Origin: Akkermansia muciniphila
GTDB taxonomy: Bacteria > Verrucomicrobiota > Verrucomicrobiia > Limisphaerales > UBA9464
Assembly (NCBI GenBank): GCA_945898055.1
Contig: CAMDGV010000005.1
Span: forward strand, 50,542 to 114,541
Reading direction: 5' to 3'
DNA length: 64,000 bases
Positions 16,975-26,209 of the stretch are shown here, piece after piece. Below the pieces are notes generated by a model that made no database searches, was not told the origin of the DNA, and saw only the letters and a program-made list of their open reading frames with translations. Made by a program: the position numbers and the translations under genes. Every line of letters starts with the position of its first letter. Within the stretch, counting starts at the first letter, position 1.

Positions 16975-18515
16975 GCGTGGGAGGGGGGCAGGTCGATCCT
17001 CCAAAGTCGATCGCCATCCCGATTGAAGTGAGTGACCGTTGCGACATTAGAAATCGGGGTAATATCGACCGTTCCAAAAAATTGATGAGGCGACCATGGG
17101 CCGGTTGGGGAATCACCGGGTTGGCGAGAAGAGAACCGGACTTCTGGGCCGAAGGTGTTGTCCAAGGTACTGGGGCCAAAAGTACCGGCATGGAGTGGGC
17201 CACTGACAAATTCCCAGAAGCCATCGAACTCTGTGAACTGTGCTTTGACCGGTGAGTAGAAGTGGGATGCGGCATAATGGACATCGGCCGTGAGCCAAAC
17301 CACATTGCGAACCCCATGACCTTTCAGATGGCGCAGGAGGTTAGCGATCTCCAGTTCGCGACCCAGAGGTGGACCGTCTCCATTGGCACAGGCTTCGAAG
17401 CGACTGAGACCATCTTGGACCCGCAGACCGAGAGGCATATCTGAACAAACAAATTTCCAGACGGCAGTACTCGCCACCAGTTCTTCTTTGATCCACGCAA
17501 GTTGGCTGGCTCCGAGAAAAGCAGAATCAGGTCCAGCAATGGGTTGGCGATTGCCTGAATTCGGGCCACGAAAAGAGCGGAGATCGAGAAAAAATAAGTC
17601 GCAGAGCGGCCCCCGCCGAATGCGTCGATGGATCAGGCGACTGGGAGAGTCTCGGATGGGTTGATATTCAAAGAATGCTTGGCGGGACCGGGCCGCAAGG
17701 AGGTCCACTTGACGTGCAGTGTATCCCGATTCAGCGCTCAAGCGCTGGCCTGGGTACCAGTTGTTCATGACCTCATGATCATCCCATTGAGCAAAGACAG
17801 GTACTTGGGCATTGAAGCGTTGGACGTTGGCATCGAGTAAATTGTACCGGTGGTTTCCACGGAATTCATTCAGACTCTCCGCTGGTTTAGATTTTTCTTG
17901 GGTGACTCGATTCTTCCAAAACGTTCCGTTCGGTAAAGTGAGGCGTGGAGGAATCGGAACGTCGGCATAAATGGTGTCGCCACTGTGAATGAAGAAATCG
18001 GGTTCTTGGCGAAGAAGGGCATCGTAAGTCCGAAGACCCCCTCGGTCCGCATCGATGCCCCAACCTTGACCGCAGGTGTCCCCCGACCAAGCGAAACGGA
18101 TGCTGGTTTTTGGCGTTGCTGGAGCAGTGAGTAGGGATCCTGCGACTTTGTAACCCATGTGTCCGTGGCTGTCTTCGAATCCAATTCGGTAATGGATACG
18201 TTGCCCAGAGGGAAGGTCCCGTAAGAGTATCTTTGCGGTGAAGTCAGTGGAGGGACCGGTGACAGGGCCGACCCGACGACGGACTTGAGTGAAGGCCGCC
18301 GAGTCGGACCATTCCACACACATGCGGGCCGCCCGGTCGGAGCGACTCCACAGAACCGCTTCGCTTCGAGTGACATCGCCGCTCGCAACACCGTCGGAAA
18401 CCTGCGGAGCGGAGCCGGTGAGTAAGGCGGGAGCAGCGGAGAGATATGAAGCGGTCCAAGAACCGGCGATGCCAGCAAGAGCGGTGCCGAAGCGGCGACG
18501 ATTGATGAGGGGCAT
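16971..18515 (-). CDS. PhoD-like alkaline phosphatase/phosphodiesterase, Tat-exported
   Basis: 514 residues with a Tat signal (NRRRFGTALAG). An N-terminal Fn3-like PhoD domain (VSDGVASGDVTRSEAVLWSR) precedes the metallophosphoesterase core: SGDTCGQG, HSGDTIYAD, QWDDHEVMNNW and TADVHYAASHFY carry the metal ligands. PhoD enzymes release phosphate from phosphodiesters and monoesters in the periplasm using Fe and Ca. It overlaps the MidA-like gene by 4 bases. No Pho box was recognised upstream. Confidence 0.9.
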   Translation of the reverse strand: MPLINRRRFGTALAGIAGSWTASYLSAAPALLTGSAPQVSDGVASGDVTRSEAVLWSRSDRAARMCVEWSDSAAFTQVRRRVGPVTGPSTDFTAKILLRDLPSGQRIHYRIGFEDSHGHMGYKVAGSLLTAPATPKTSIRFAWSGDTCGQGWGIDADRGGLRTYDALLRQEPDFFIHSGDTIYADVPIPPRLTLPNGTFWKNRVTQEKSKPAESLNEFRGNHRYNLLDANVQRFNAQVPVFAQWDDHEVMNNWYPGQRLSAESGYTARQVDLLAARSRQAFFEYQPIRDSPSRLIHRRIRRGPLCDLFFLDLRSFRGPNSGNRQPIAGPDSAFLGASQLAWIKEELVASTAVWKFVCSDMPLGLRVQDGLSRFEACANGDGPPLGRELEIANLLRHLKGHGVRNVVWLTADVHYAASHFYSPVKAQFTEFDGFWEFVSGPLHAGTFGPSTLDNTFGPEVRFSSRQPGDSPTGPWSPHQFFGTVDITPISNVATVTHFNRDGDRLWRIDLPPSHA

Positions 18516-18560
18516 GAGATAGTTCAGAAAACTGAAGAAAGGGGAGGAAGTGTCGATTTT

Positions 18561-19067
18561 CTAAGGGGTATTCACTCGTGGATTAGGGGATCCGGCTCGG
18601 GTGTTGGCAAGAACGGCGAAGTGAACAAGTGAACCTAATAGAACCACTAGATTGCCGATCTGAGAGACTCCATGCCAGCGACCGAAGTCACGCGATGCGG
18701 CGTCTCGTTTCTCTTGGGAAAGCGAGAGCGTGTAGCGCGTTTGGTTGAGAGCAATCAAACGGGGTTGAATCCAGAATCCGCCGAGTAAGAGGATGGCAGC
18801 GAGAAAGGTGAGCAAGCCGAGGTGGCGACAGCGCCACCGTTGAACGCGTGCTGAGAGAAGGATCAAAGCAATGGCCACGCAGACCGTTTGCAGGATGAAG
18901 TATTTAGCAAGAATGATTTGGGCGATGAGACCTGCATTCTGGCGTCCGACCAAATCGATGACAGCGACTGAGAAGAAGCCAGGTCCGACCACGGCCGTCA
19001 GAAATAATCCTGCTCCAAACCAAAGGCCGGCATTAATAATGCCCAAGAGTCTCAGCGTACGCTCCAT
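18561..19067 (-). CDS. DUF4149 (TMEM205-like) membrane protein
   Basis: About 168 residues from the ATG at 19067 (MERTLRLLGIINAGLWFG); an upstream ATG at 19115 would add 16 residues with no membrane character. Four hydrophobic segments are visible: INAGLWFGAGLFLTAVVG, ILAKYFILQTVCVAIALIL, HLGLLTFLAAILLLGGFW and ISQIGNLVVL-like near the C-terminus. Length, helix spacing and the GAGLFLTAVVGPGFF stretch match the DUF4149 family, whose role is unknown. It sits 45 bases upstream of the PhoD-like gene on the same strand and may start that operon. Confidence 0.72.
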   Translation of the reverse strand: MERTLRLLGIINAGLWFGAGLFLTAVVGPGFFSVAVIDLVGRQNAGLIAQIILAKYFILQTVCVAIALILLSARVQRWRCRHLGLLTFLAAILLLGGFWIQPRLIALNQTRYTLSLSQEKRDAASRDFGRWHGVSQIGNLVVLLGSLVHFAVLANTRAGSPNPRVNTP

Positions 19068-19115
19068 CACCGAAGGTTCTATTGAAATCGATGAAAAGAC
19101 AAATCTGCTCATCAT

Positions 19116-19614
19116 TAGTTTGGGAGGATAATTTTTGTCTCTATCGATAATTTTGAAGGGGAACGAATCTAACCCGAGGAAGTGTTGGCTTTGAGTTTCT
19201 CGACAGGTTTCTTGTTTCTGATTGAGGCGAGGATCCGCTGCTGACCTGTTCTTCTCCAGGCTGTTTGGTTCGAAGGGGATCAGGGCCCAGAGGACGTTAC
19301 GGGTGAGCGCCAGATTGAGCGCAGCGGCGGGTTTGCGATGCGCCGAGGCATTGGCTAAGCCAGATTGGGGCGGCGCGTGGCCTCCAAGACCCGGAAGCGG
19401 CGCAATTGCACCACCAAGTGCAAGCGCTTGGAGACGGTCACCGGATCCGGTAGGACACTCTTTTCAGCGGCTCATGTTTAGCCGTTTCTTTTACCCCCTT
19501 TTTACCGACCCCTTGCAGTTACCAAGCAAACGCCCTGATGTTCTTCTCAGATCGTGTAAACTCTGACTCGACATCAAGCAGATTCAGTGGATGGTTTTCT
19601 TCCTCTCAAATCAA
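19116..19614. other. Intergenic region with a GC-rich block
   Basis: About 500 bases between divergent genes. The part at about 19220-19480 is markedly GC-rich against its AT-rich edges. A 114-codon rightward frame and a leftward frame (containing AALNLALTRNVLWALIPF) are both open there, but neither resembles a family I can name. It may be a decayed insertion; I make no functional call. Confidence 0.3.
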
Positions 19615-20505
19615 ATGAAAATAGTTTCCTTTGCCGCGTCCCTCGTTGCCCTTGCCTTGGGTTGGATTGCCACTGCTGAACCGATTCCAGACTCTCATAA
19701 AATCAGCGGCTTTGCTCTTGGTTGCCAAGCTTACAGCTTCAACCGATTTACTTTATTTGAAGCGATTGAAAAAACCGAACAGACTGGGTCAAAAGTCATC
19801 GAGTTTTATCCCGGCCAATCTCTTAGCCCTGATCGTCGTGGGATCAAATGGGATCACATGGCGAGCGACGAACTAATTGCTGAAGTGAAAGCAAAGCTCC
19901 AAAAGCATGGAATTAGGGGCGTAGGTTACGGCGTCGTGACCCTTCCGAATGAGGAAACCGCGGCCCGCAAGATTTTTGCTTTTGCTCATAAAATGGGGCT
20001 GTTTGGGATCACTACAGAATCCATTGATTCCCTCGATATCGCCGAACGGCTTGCCAAGGAATACGATTTAAGGGTGGGTATCCATGAGCACGCGAAGCGT
20101 TTCAAAAAAGACGCGAGCGGGCAGATGGTTGAAGATCCCACCTACAAGGTCTGGAATCCCGTTTACATCGCTGAGGTGGTCAAGAATCGAGATCTTCGGA
20201 TTGGAGCCTGTGCGGATATCGGCCATTGGCAAACATCGGGAATTCGTGCCATCGATGGACTCAGAGCGCTGCGGGGTCGTATTGTTAGTCTGCATATGAA
20301 GGAGCGCGCCGCACTAGGGGCAGGGCAACACGATATCATTTTTGGCACGGGCACGACCGATATGGCAGGGGTCTTAAATGAACTTAAGGCTCAAGGCTTT
20401 TCCGGAAATATCTCCATTGAGTACGAATTCAATTGGGATAATTCAGTGCCTGACATTGCTCAATGCGTTGGATTCGTCCGCGGTTGGTCCCCGAAGAAGC
20501 TTTAA
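19615..20505 (+). CDS. Secreted sugar phosphate isomerase/epimerase-like TIM-barrel protein
   Basis: 296 residues from the ATG at 19615. A signal peptide (IVSFAASLVALALGWIATAE) is followed by an AP-endonuclease-2/xylose-isomerase TIM barrel: GCQAYSFNRF, VIEFYPG, VGIHEHAKRF, IGACADIGHW, VSLHMKER and ISIEYEFNW hold the Glu/Asp/His residues that usually bind a divalent metal. Exported members are common in Verrucomicrobia and Planctomycetes beside oxidoreductases, but this one stands alone. The substrate is unknown. A TTG/ATG start at 19591 would add 8 residues ahead of the signal. Confidence 0.85.
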   Translation: MKIVSFAASLVALALGWIATAEPIPDSHKISGFALGCQAYSFNRFTLFEAIEKTEQTGSKVIEFYPGQSLSPDRRGIKWDHMASDELIAEVKAKLQKHGIRGVGYGVVTLPNEETAARKIFAFAHKMGLFGITTESIDSLDIAERLAKEYDLRVGIHEHAKRFKKDASGQMVEDPTYKVWNPVYIAEVVKNRDLRIGACADIGHWQTSGIRAIDGLRALRGRIVSLHMKERAALGAGQHDIIFGTGTTDMAGVLNELKAQGFSGNISIEYEFNWDNSVPDIAQCVGFVRGWSPKKL

Positions 20506-20682
20506 CCCTAACTGTGGGAAGATCGTTGACCCGCTTTCCTGATCAATGAGTGGGTCCCATCAGATGCTTTCTGAATGGGACTCTTCAACTCGGGTTGCTG
20601 GTTTTTTGTGGGTGAGTTCCCTCGAACGGTTAAAATTAAAGTGGAGTTAAGGCAAGGCGTGGAGAACGATATTTAGTCTAAA

Positions 20683-22011
20683 TTACGGGGCAATAGAGTG
20701 AACGATCATATCGACGGTGCGCCCGATACTGCCCTGATTTTCGCTAACGACTTTGAGTGCCTGAAGTCCGAGGGACCTGCGCCGTTCTGGGTTGGCAAGG
20801 AGTTGGGCAAGGACTGTCTCGAGTTCTTGGGCGTCGGTGATCTGGATAGCACCGCCGGCTTGGACAAAAGCGGGGGCGATTTCAGGAAAGTTTTGCATAT
20901 TTGGCCCAAAGATCACTGCTTTACCCAAAGCGGCAGGTTCGATCGGATTTTGACCTCCTTCAGCCGTTAGACTTTTGCCCACAAAGACAACATCAGCCCG
21001 TCGATAAAAAGCCGTCAGTTCTCCCGTGGTATTCACGATAAGACCATCCAGTGACCCCGATTTAATCTGGGTTCTGGGCAAGATATTCTTTCTGAAAACA
21101 AAGCGGAATCCGGCGGTGTGGAGAGCATCACCAACGGTGGCACCTCGTTCCTGATGGCGAGGAACAACCACAAGGAACAGGCTAGGAAACTGTTTTTTTA
21201 GCCGTAATGTTAGTTCAGCGAGAATCTTCTCTTCACCCTCGTGGGTACTGCCGGCCACCAGTACTAGAGAGTCGGGGGAAACCCCCACTTGTTCGAGGAG
21301 TTTGGGAATATCCACAAGCTGTCTGGCTTCGAGTTGAGCCGAGTCGAACTTGAGACTTCCCACCACTTGAATGGCTTCGCTTCGGCAACCCAATTTTCCG
21401 AGTCGAAGGGCGTCAGCGGAGGTTTGGGCGCCGACTCCCGTGAATCCGGCGAACAAAGAACGGAAAAGGAAGCCGAACCGTTTGTAGCCCCGATAGGAAC
21501 GTTCTGAGAGTCGGGCGTTAACCAAAAAATGGGGAATGCCCCGCCGCTGTAGGGTCCAGAGAAAATTGGGCCAGATCTCGGCTTCTATCAGCACCACCGC
21601 AGACGGCGATATAATGCCGATCGCTCGGATGACGTGTTTACGGCGGTCGATCGGGTAGTAAAGTTTGACGATCGTCGAGGGGAGGCGGTCTTGTAAGAGT
21701 GCCATTCCAGTTGAAGTCGTGGTGGAGACCACGATCGTATGAAGGGGCAGACGAGGTTCAATCGCTTGGATGAGTTGAGTGCAAAGGTTGACCTCACCGA
21801 CACTGACGGCGTGGAACCAGACGGTCTGACGATTGGTGAGAGACTGTTTGAGCCGTGGGCCATAGAGTCCAAAACGTTCACCGAAGCCATCTTTCCATCC
21901 GCCCCTGCGGTACATCTTTAAAAAGTACCATGGAGCCGACAGCAGAAACGCGATGTTAAACAGCAGGTTATAAAGAAAAGGCATCCGATTCAGTAATCTC
22001 GACCAAGACAA
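20683..22011 (-). CDS. waaA: 3-deoxy-D-manno-octulosonic acid (Kdo) transferase
   Basis: 442 residues. WaaA transfers Kdo from CMP-Kdo to lipid A precursor at the inner membrane. An N-terminal membrane anchor (LLFNIAFLLSAPWYFLKMY) is followed by GERFG, the N-lobe FHAVSVGEV with the catalytic-base glutamate E73, IEAEIWPNFLW, and in the C-lobe VAGSTHEGEE, VPRHQER and GGQNPIEPAALGKAVIFGP, which form the nucleotide-sugar site. All family landmarks are present and the length is normal. It shows the organism makes LPS with an inner core. Confidence 0.94.
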   Translation of the reverse strand: MSWSRLLNRMPFLYNLLFNIAFLLSAPWYFLKMYRRGGWKDGFGERFGLYGPRLKQSLTNRQTVWFHAVSVGEVNLCTQLIQAIEPRLPLHTIVVSTTTSTGMALLQDRLPSTIVKLYYPIDRRKHVIRAIGIISPSAVVLIEAEIWPNFLWTLQRRGIPHFLVNARLSERSYRGYKRFGFLFRSLFAGFTGVGAQTSADALRLGKLGCRSEAIQVVGSLKFDSAQLEARQLVDIPKLLEQVGVSPDSLVLVAGSTHEGEEKILAELTLRLKKQFPSLFLVVVPRHQERGATVGDALHTAGFRFVFRKNILPRTQIKSGSLDGLIVNTTGELTAFYRRADVVFVGKSLTAEGGQNPIEPAALGKAVIFGPNMQNFPEIAPAFVQAGGAIQITDAQELETVLAQLLANPERRRSLGLQALKVVSENQGSIGRTVDMIVHSIAP

Positions 22012-22650
22012 AGCTTAGCTAAAGAGAGGCGATGACAAAGAGATTTCCGTTTGAAAATGACCTAAATTAAATTGTTCAACCCATCGAAAATTTTCATTTG
22101 GAAGGGCAGAGTCGAGGGGGGTAAGCTCTTCACCGTCCAAAAAAGCTAGCGGGAGCAGGCAATTGCCAAAAGCAAAGTCCGAGACAAGCGTTTTCCCATG
22201 AAAACGAGCCTGAAAACAGGCATTGCTCCCTCCAAATGTTGCGTTGGGCGGTGTGTCAAAGGGAGATTTAACATCCTGATTTAGGTTTCCAGACCCAACT
22301 CGCCAAGCTCCCGCGCCGTCGACTCCGTTTTCGCCTCGCCCACCGTTCGGAGTTAGACCTGAGAGTCTGGATTGGAGCCGGATCAATACTTAGCAAAATA
22401 CTCAGAAATTCACGGATTTGAGGACTTATCTGATTGTTGAGATTTACCCCGAAAATTCTGAGGTCGGACAATCCAAGGGGTACCTGAGCAGTTACTTTAA
22501 CTTTTAAGAACGTTCGGAAAAGGCACCCCCCTGAAACCCTTCTTAGCGAACGATCAAGAAAACCAAAGGTTCAAGGCAAAGGAGACAAGGAGGAAGCCGC
22601 CGCTCAGGAATAAGCTAGAGAAGGACTAGAATATAACTAGAAAAGAAAAA
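22012..22650. other. Gap between waaA and the SRP RNA, no supported gene
   Basis: About 640 bases. A 123-codon leftward frame beginning with TTG abuts waaA but has no recognisable motif or plausible initiation region. No RNA gene, repeat or terminator beyond the T-run of the SRP RNA was recognised. Confidence 0.35.
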
Positions 22651-22746
22651 TGCCAGGGCACCCACGGCAGACACAGAGCAAGCACCGTTGCTGCCTTCCG
22701 GCCCTGGCGGGGTTCACAAGTCCGTGTTCCATGGACCCTGACGGCG
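22651..22746 (-). ncRNA. ffs: Small signal recognition particle RNA (4.5S type)
   Basis: Read leftward, the about 96-base segment contains the SRP domain IV hallmark GGCCGGAAGGCAGCAAC, with a GGAA tetraloop and the asymmetric loop bound by Ffh. The ends pair (GCCGTCAGGG near the 5-prime end, CCCTGGCA at the 3-prime end), giving one long hairpin. A T-rich run (TTTTTCTTTT, 22641-22650) follows as terminator. It forms the signal recognition particle with Ffh and directs membrane proteins to the translocon. No protein gene overlaps it. Confidence 0.93.
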
Positions 22747-23011
22747 CTAAGTAAGAGGGAGTCTTCCTCGTGGGACAAGCGGATTTGCCAACCAAATCTA
22801 TTTCCTTTTTCACAAGGCCTAACTCACGAAGCCAAAATTGGCAGAGAATACGCGCTTCTTTTTGCATCCACTCCAGAGCCAACCTCGACTTCAATCTGTC
22901 ACAAATTTCGATCGACCAGTGACATCCTCGGCAAAAATATTTCGATCACCCTCCCCCGTTGGATGAATAAGTCACCCTTAGATTTTCCTAGGCTTGCCCT
23001 CTAGCCCACTT

Positions 23012-24538
23012 ATGGCAGAGAAACAACGGATGACTTCACCCGCTAAACCTAAATCTCCAGATCAATCTCTTCAAGATACCGGAGGATTAGGAGGGCATCC
23101 GCGCGGACTCACAACGCTCTTCTTCACAGAGATGTGGGAACGATTTTCATACTACGGAATGAGGGCGATTCTACTTCTTTTTATGGTCAAAACGGCGGCT
23201 GAAGGAGGCCTCGGTTACGAGACCAAAAAGGCAGCTGCAATTTACGGCACCTATACCATGAGTGTTTATCTACTCTCTATCTTAGGAGGATTCATTGCAG
23301 ATAATTTTATCGGAGCCCGCCGATGCGTCCTCGTGGGTGGCATCATTATCGCCTCCGGTCACTACGCGATGGCTTTTAGCTGGCAGCCTGCTTTTTTTGT
23401 TGGATTGGTTCTGATTGCCCTCGGGACCGGCCTTCTGAAACCTAATATTTCCACGATGGTAGGCGGTCTCTACAGCCCGACAGATCAACGACGTGACGCT
23501 GGATTCTCTCTTTTCTACATGGGCATCAATCTCGGTGCTTTTCTAGCTCCTCTGGTCATTGGCTATCTCGCCCAAAGCAACAGTTGGAAAGTCCAACTCG
23601 TTCATTGGGGCCTCAATCCGCTGCACAGTTGGCACTGGGGATTCGCCGCAGCGGGTCTCGGTATGACCTTCGGTTTAATTTTCTACGTTCTGCAGTGGCA
23701 CACTCTTTCTCAGGTTGGACACGCTCCCTTAATCACTAAAAACGGAGCACGACCGTGGGGGAAACTCGCCCTCGTTACGCTTGCGTCACTGGTGCTGATT
23801 GCAGGAATGGAAGCAAGTGATCGCTACCCAGCGATTATTTACCTCCTTTTCGTTTTACAAATTGCCGCAATCCTCCTCTTTGCCTCCAAACCCAATCCCG
23901 AAAGCAAACGTATTGCTGCAATTCTCGTCTTCTTTTTTGCTGCAGAAATTTTTTGGGCCATTTTCGAACAGTCAGGTTCCACTATTTCTCTTTTTGCCGA
24001 GAACCTGACCCGAAACGAAATTTTTGGACGCTCTTTTCCTTCTTCTTGGTGGCAATCAGTTAATTCAATTTGGGTAATTGTTCTCGGTCCAATCTTCGCT
24101 TCTCTCTGGATCAAACTGGGGCCGAAACAGCCCTCGAGTCCGATGAAATTTGTGTTGGGTCTTTTGTTTGTTGCCCTCTCCTTCGTGCTGATGGTTCCCG
24201 CTGCCAAACTCACTGCTCAAGGAAAAGTAGGGCCCATCTGGCTTATCTCTGTGTTTTTCATCCAAACAGTGGGCGAAATGCTCCTTAGCCCGGTCGGTCT
24301 CTCGACAATGTGCAAACTGGCGCCTCAGCGTCTTCTCGGTTTAGTGATGGGAATATGGTTTCTTGCGACCGCCCTTGGGAGCAAATTGGCGGGCGCTTTA
24401 GCTGGTGAATTCAAGAGCGATAACGCCGATTTAATCGCTACTTTTTTTTGGCATCAAGCCCTCGCCGGCGGCGCCTGTGCCTTGGCCCTGCTTGCCTTGG
24501 TCCCTTGGGTCAAAAGGCTTATGGGGGGCATCCGCTAA
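23012..24538 (+). CDS. POT-family proton-dependent oligopeptide transporter
   Basis: 508 residues from the ATG at 23012. The proton-coupling motif is intact (FFTEMWERFSYYGMRAIL), followed by GGFIADNFIGARR and the second POT signature FYMGINLGAFLAPLVIGYL. About 12-14 hydrophobic helices are visible, with the C-terminal FFIQTVGEMLLSPVG stretch typical of PTR2/DtpT proteins. It imports di- and tripeptides with protons across the inner membrane. A TTG at 22994 would add six residues; ATG is preferred. Confidence 0.93.
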   Translation: MAEKQRMTSPAKPKSPDQSLQDTGGLGGHPRGLTTLFFTEMWERFSYYGMRAILLLFMVKTAAEGGLGYETKKAAAIYGTYTMSVYLLSILGGFIADNFIGARRCVLVGGIIIASGHYAMAFSWQPAFFVGLVLIALGTGLLKPNISTMVGGLYSPTDQRRDAGFSLFYMGINLGAFLAPLVIGYLAQSNSWKVQLVHWGLNPLHSWHWGFAAAGLGMTFGLIFYVLQWHTLSQVGHAPLITKNGARPWGKLALVTLASLVLIAGMEASDRYPAIIYLLFVLQIAAILLFASKPNPESKRIAAILVFFFAAEIFWAIFEQSGSTISLFAENLTRNEIFGRSFPSSWWQSVNSIWVIVLGPIFASLWIKLGPKQPSSPMKFVLGLLFVALSFVLMVPAAKLTAQGKVGPIWLISVFFIQTVGEMLLSPVGLSTMCKLAPQRLLGLVMGIWFLATALGSKLAGALAGEFKSDNADLIATFFWHQALAGGACALALLALVPWVKRLMGGIR

Positions 24539-24836
24539 CTTATCAGCTCAAAATTTAGAAGAGCTCAATTTGCGTTGGCACTCATCGCTGATCGGCCTTG
24601 GACTAAGCTTGCCGGTCAACCCTTGCTCCACTTGGGCTGCAGTGCTGGCAACAGTCATTGCTTTAGTGCCATTGCCTTTTGTGACCGAGGCCAAGGAAGC
24701 GAGGAACAGCAACCCCGTTTCGGTTAAGCAGAACCTCGTTTTTGTGGCATGAAAAATTGAGAAGGCACACCCGCCTCAGATGGGCCAACGACCCACTGCA
24801 TATTCTGTTTAAAACAGACTAGAACCGAAGAAATGA
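24539..24836. other. Gap between POT gene and tRNA-Leu
   Basis: 298 bases with no supported gene. One rightward frame stays open past 24600 with a hydrophobic run but has no recognisable start or family. Confidence 0.3.
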
Positions 24837-24923
24837 TGGTGCCGCGGGCGGGACTTGAACCCGCAAGACTTTTTAAATCGGGGGATTTTAAGTCCCCTGT
24901 GTCTGCCATTCCACCACCGCGGC
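24837..24923 (-). tRNA. tRNA-Leu (anticodon UAA)
   Basis: Read leftward from 24923: the acceptor stem GCCGCGG pairs with CCGCGGC, with an encoded ACCA end at 24837-24840. The anticodon arm GGGGACTTAAAATCCCC has loop CTTAAAA and anticodon TAA. A long variable arm (CGATTTAAAAAGTCTT region) marks a class II tRNA, and the T-arm GCGGGTTCAAGTCCCGC is canonical. It decodes UUA and UUG. A decayed integrase lies beyond its 5-prime end. Confidence 0.95.
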
Positions 24924-25014
24924 AACTGCTACTTTGTTCAGCATTTCAGAGTTTTTATGACCCTAAACTGGTGAAAACTTCAAACGGTCACGGTTCCTGT
25001 CACGGTAGCGATAA

Positions 25015-25700
25015 ATGAAAGCCACTGAAATCGAACGAACAGATCAAATCACTCCCGATGCCAATCCCGTTGTCGAAAAGTAAGTTATCAGAGAGTGTTC
25101 GATGGCCGCAAGCAGCGAGTCAGAGGATTGTGGAAGCGTGGGCTAGTTTACTACGGGCGCTTTGCCGCAACTAATCATTCTGGTCGAACACGGGACACGT
25201 TTAGAGCGTTGGAGAGCCTCACAGTGCCTGGGGCGAAGACTGAACTTCAGGCTTTGCGAGATGCGGCAGCAAGCTTCAACATTCCAGTGCAGGGTCGAAC
25301 ACCCACTTTTGCCGACTACAGCAAGCGCTACCTTGTGGAGGTTTCAGCGAACAAGCGCCCAGCGACCCATCGGAAGGAACGAAAACAAATCGCTTGGTGG
25401 GCAGCACGAATCGGCGCACAACCAATCAACTGGGTTCATCGCTCCAACGTGAACACCGGAATCGCCGACCTCACCAAATCGGGGCTCAGTCCGCGAACCT
25501 GTAACCTGTAAGTGATTACGCTCCGATCAGTTCTGAAGCGAGGCATGGAGGAAGGACTGCTTGCAGAGCTTCCAACTCAAGGTCTGCGTCCATTGAAGGT
25601 CAGCACAAGAAAGCGCGAACTGGTTCCTTTCGAGAGCTACCACCAGGCCTTGACAGCGTTTCAGATTTTGGTGTTTCAGATTTTGATTGCGTTAGGATAG
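25015..25700 (+). pseudogene. Tyrosine recombinase/integrase, decayed and truncated
   Basis: The frame at 25095-25511 encodes an integrase N-terminal segment (FDGRKQRVRGLWKRGLVYYG) and a SAM-like core-binding domain (TFADYSKRYLVE, TLRSVLKRGMEEGLL). An ATG at 25015 opens a plausible leader (MKATEIERTDQITPDANPVV) that is out of frame near 25080. A TAA at 25509-25511 interrupts the frame, which continues unchanged for 62 codons. The catalytic C-terminal domain with the R-H-R-Y residues is missing: the frame ends in a short internal duplication (TTTCAGATTTTG twice). This is a dead site-specific recombinase, probably the relic of an element that arrived beside the tRNA. Confidence 0.8.
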
Positions 25701-25746
25701 GGGACAAATGACTTTCGGAACATCATAGGGTTGAGGCTGCATTTAG

Positions 25747-25770
25747 GTGGCCTAAACAACGTTAGGCCAC
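25747..25770. repeat. Perfect 9-bp inverted repeat ending in an integron-type GTTAGGC box
   Basis: GTGGCCTAA (25747-25755) and TTAGGCCAC (25762-25770) pair perfectly around a 6-base loop. GTTAGGC at 25761-25767 equals the R-prime core box of many integron attC sites, and the left arm contains GCCTAA. It may be an attC whose middle was deleted. It sits 6 bases before the ATG of the next gene. Confidence 0.5.
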
Positions 25771-25775
25771 ATGCC

Positions 25776-26147
25776 ATGCGCCACGACGGAAAAGTAATTA
25801 CGGCGGCCATCAAACGGTTGGTCGAGATTTTGGAGGCTCATTCCTCCGACCGCAGCACTCTTGATGAGTTGCATCGGATGACGGGAGACCGTGGAAGCTG
25901 GAAGCGAGCATATGATTTGTTTCAGCGTATCCGTCGCAAAAGTTTGGACGCAAATCGGCGTGGCGATACGAAGCTAGAGGTTGTGTTCGGATTCGAGGAA
26001 GCGTGTGCTAAGACGCTTTACAATCTTTCAGGAGAGTCTGCGCCGTTTGATGCAGATTCACCGTATTGGGTTATTCCGAACGTATTGGCAGCGGCTCGGT
26101 GTCTAGAGATTGATGAGCATGATATTATTACAGCAGTTATGGCCTAA
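25776..26147 (+). CDS. Hypothetical protein in an integron-cassette-like unit
   Basis: 123 residues from the ATG at 25776 (MRHDGKVITAAIKRLVEILE). Mostly helical and charged, with no domain I recognise. The start lies just after a GTTAGGC box, and the stop codon TAA falls inside GCCTAAC at 26142-26148. A short ORF filling the space between R-prime- and R-double-prime-like boxes, with its stop inside the site, is the normal layout of a mobile integron gene cassette. No integron integrase (IntI) is visible nearby. The function cannot be inferred. Confidence 0.6.
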   Translation: MRHDGKVITAAIKRLVEILEAHSSDRSTLDELHRMTGDRGSWKRAYDLFQRIRRKSLDANRRGDTKLEVVFGFEEACAKTLYNLSGESAPFDADSPYWVIPNVLAAARCLEIDEHDIITAVMA

Positions 26148-26195
26148 CTCGGTTGATCCAGCCAACGGCCCGTCAACTCATCATCGTTCAATCCA
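26142..26195 (+). repeat. Degenerate attC-like site
   Basis: It begins with GCCTAAC, followed by TTGATCCAGCCAACGGC, which resembles the first half of class 1 cassette attC sites. The second half (GTCAACTCATCATCGTTC) lacks a matching GTTRRRY box, so the site is incomplete or diverged. Short complementary pieces (GTTGA/TCAAC) allow a partial hairpin. Confidence 0.4.
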
Positions 26196-26209
26196 CACTA
26201 GCCAAACCC

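Noticed and set aside
19222..19566. 114-codon rightward frame in the GC-rich block
   Set aside because: Composition looks like open frame by GC bias; no domain, no convincing start.
20520..20630. Inverted TCCCAT/ATGGGA after the TIM-barrel gene as a terminator
   Set aside because: The T-run is too far from the short stem to support termination.
22015..22386. 123-codon leftward TTG-start frame just upstream of waaA
   Set aside because: Glycine/serine-rich sequence without motifs and an unlikely start; treated as non-coding.
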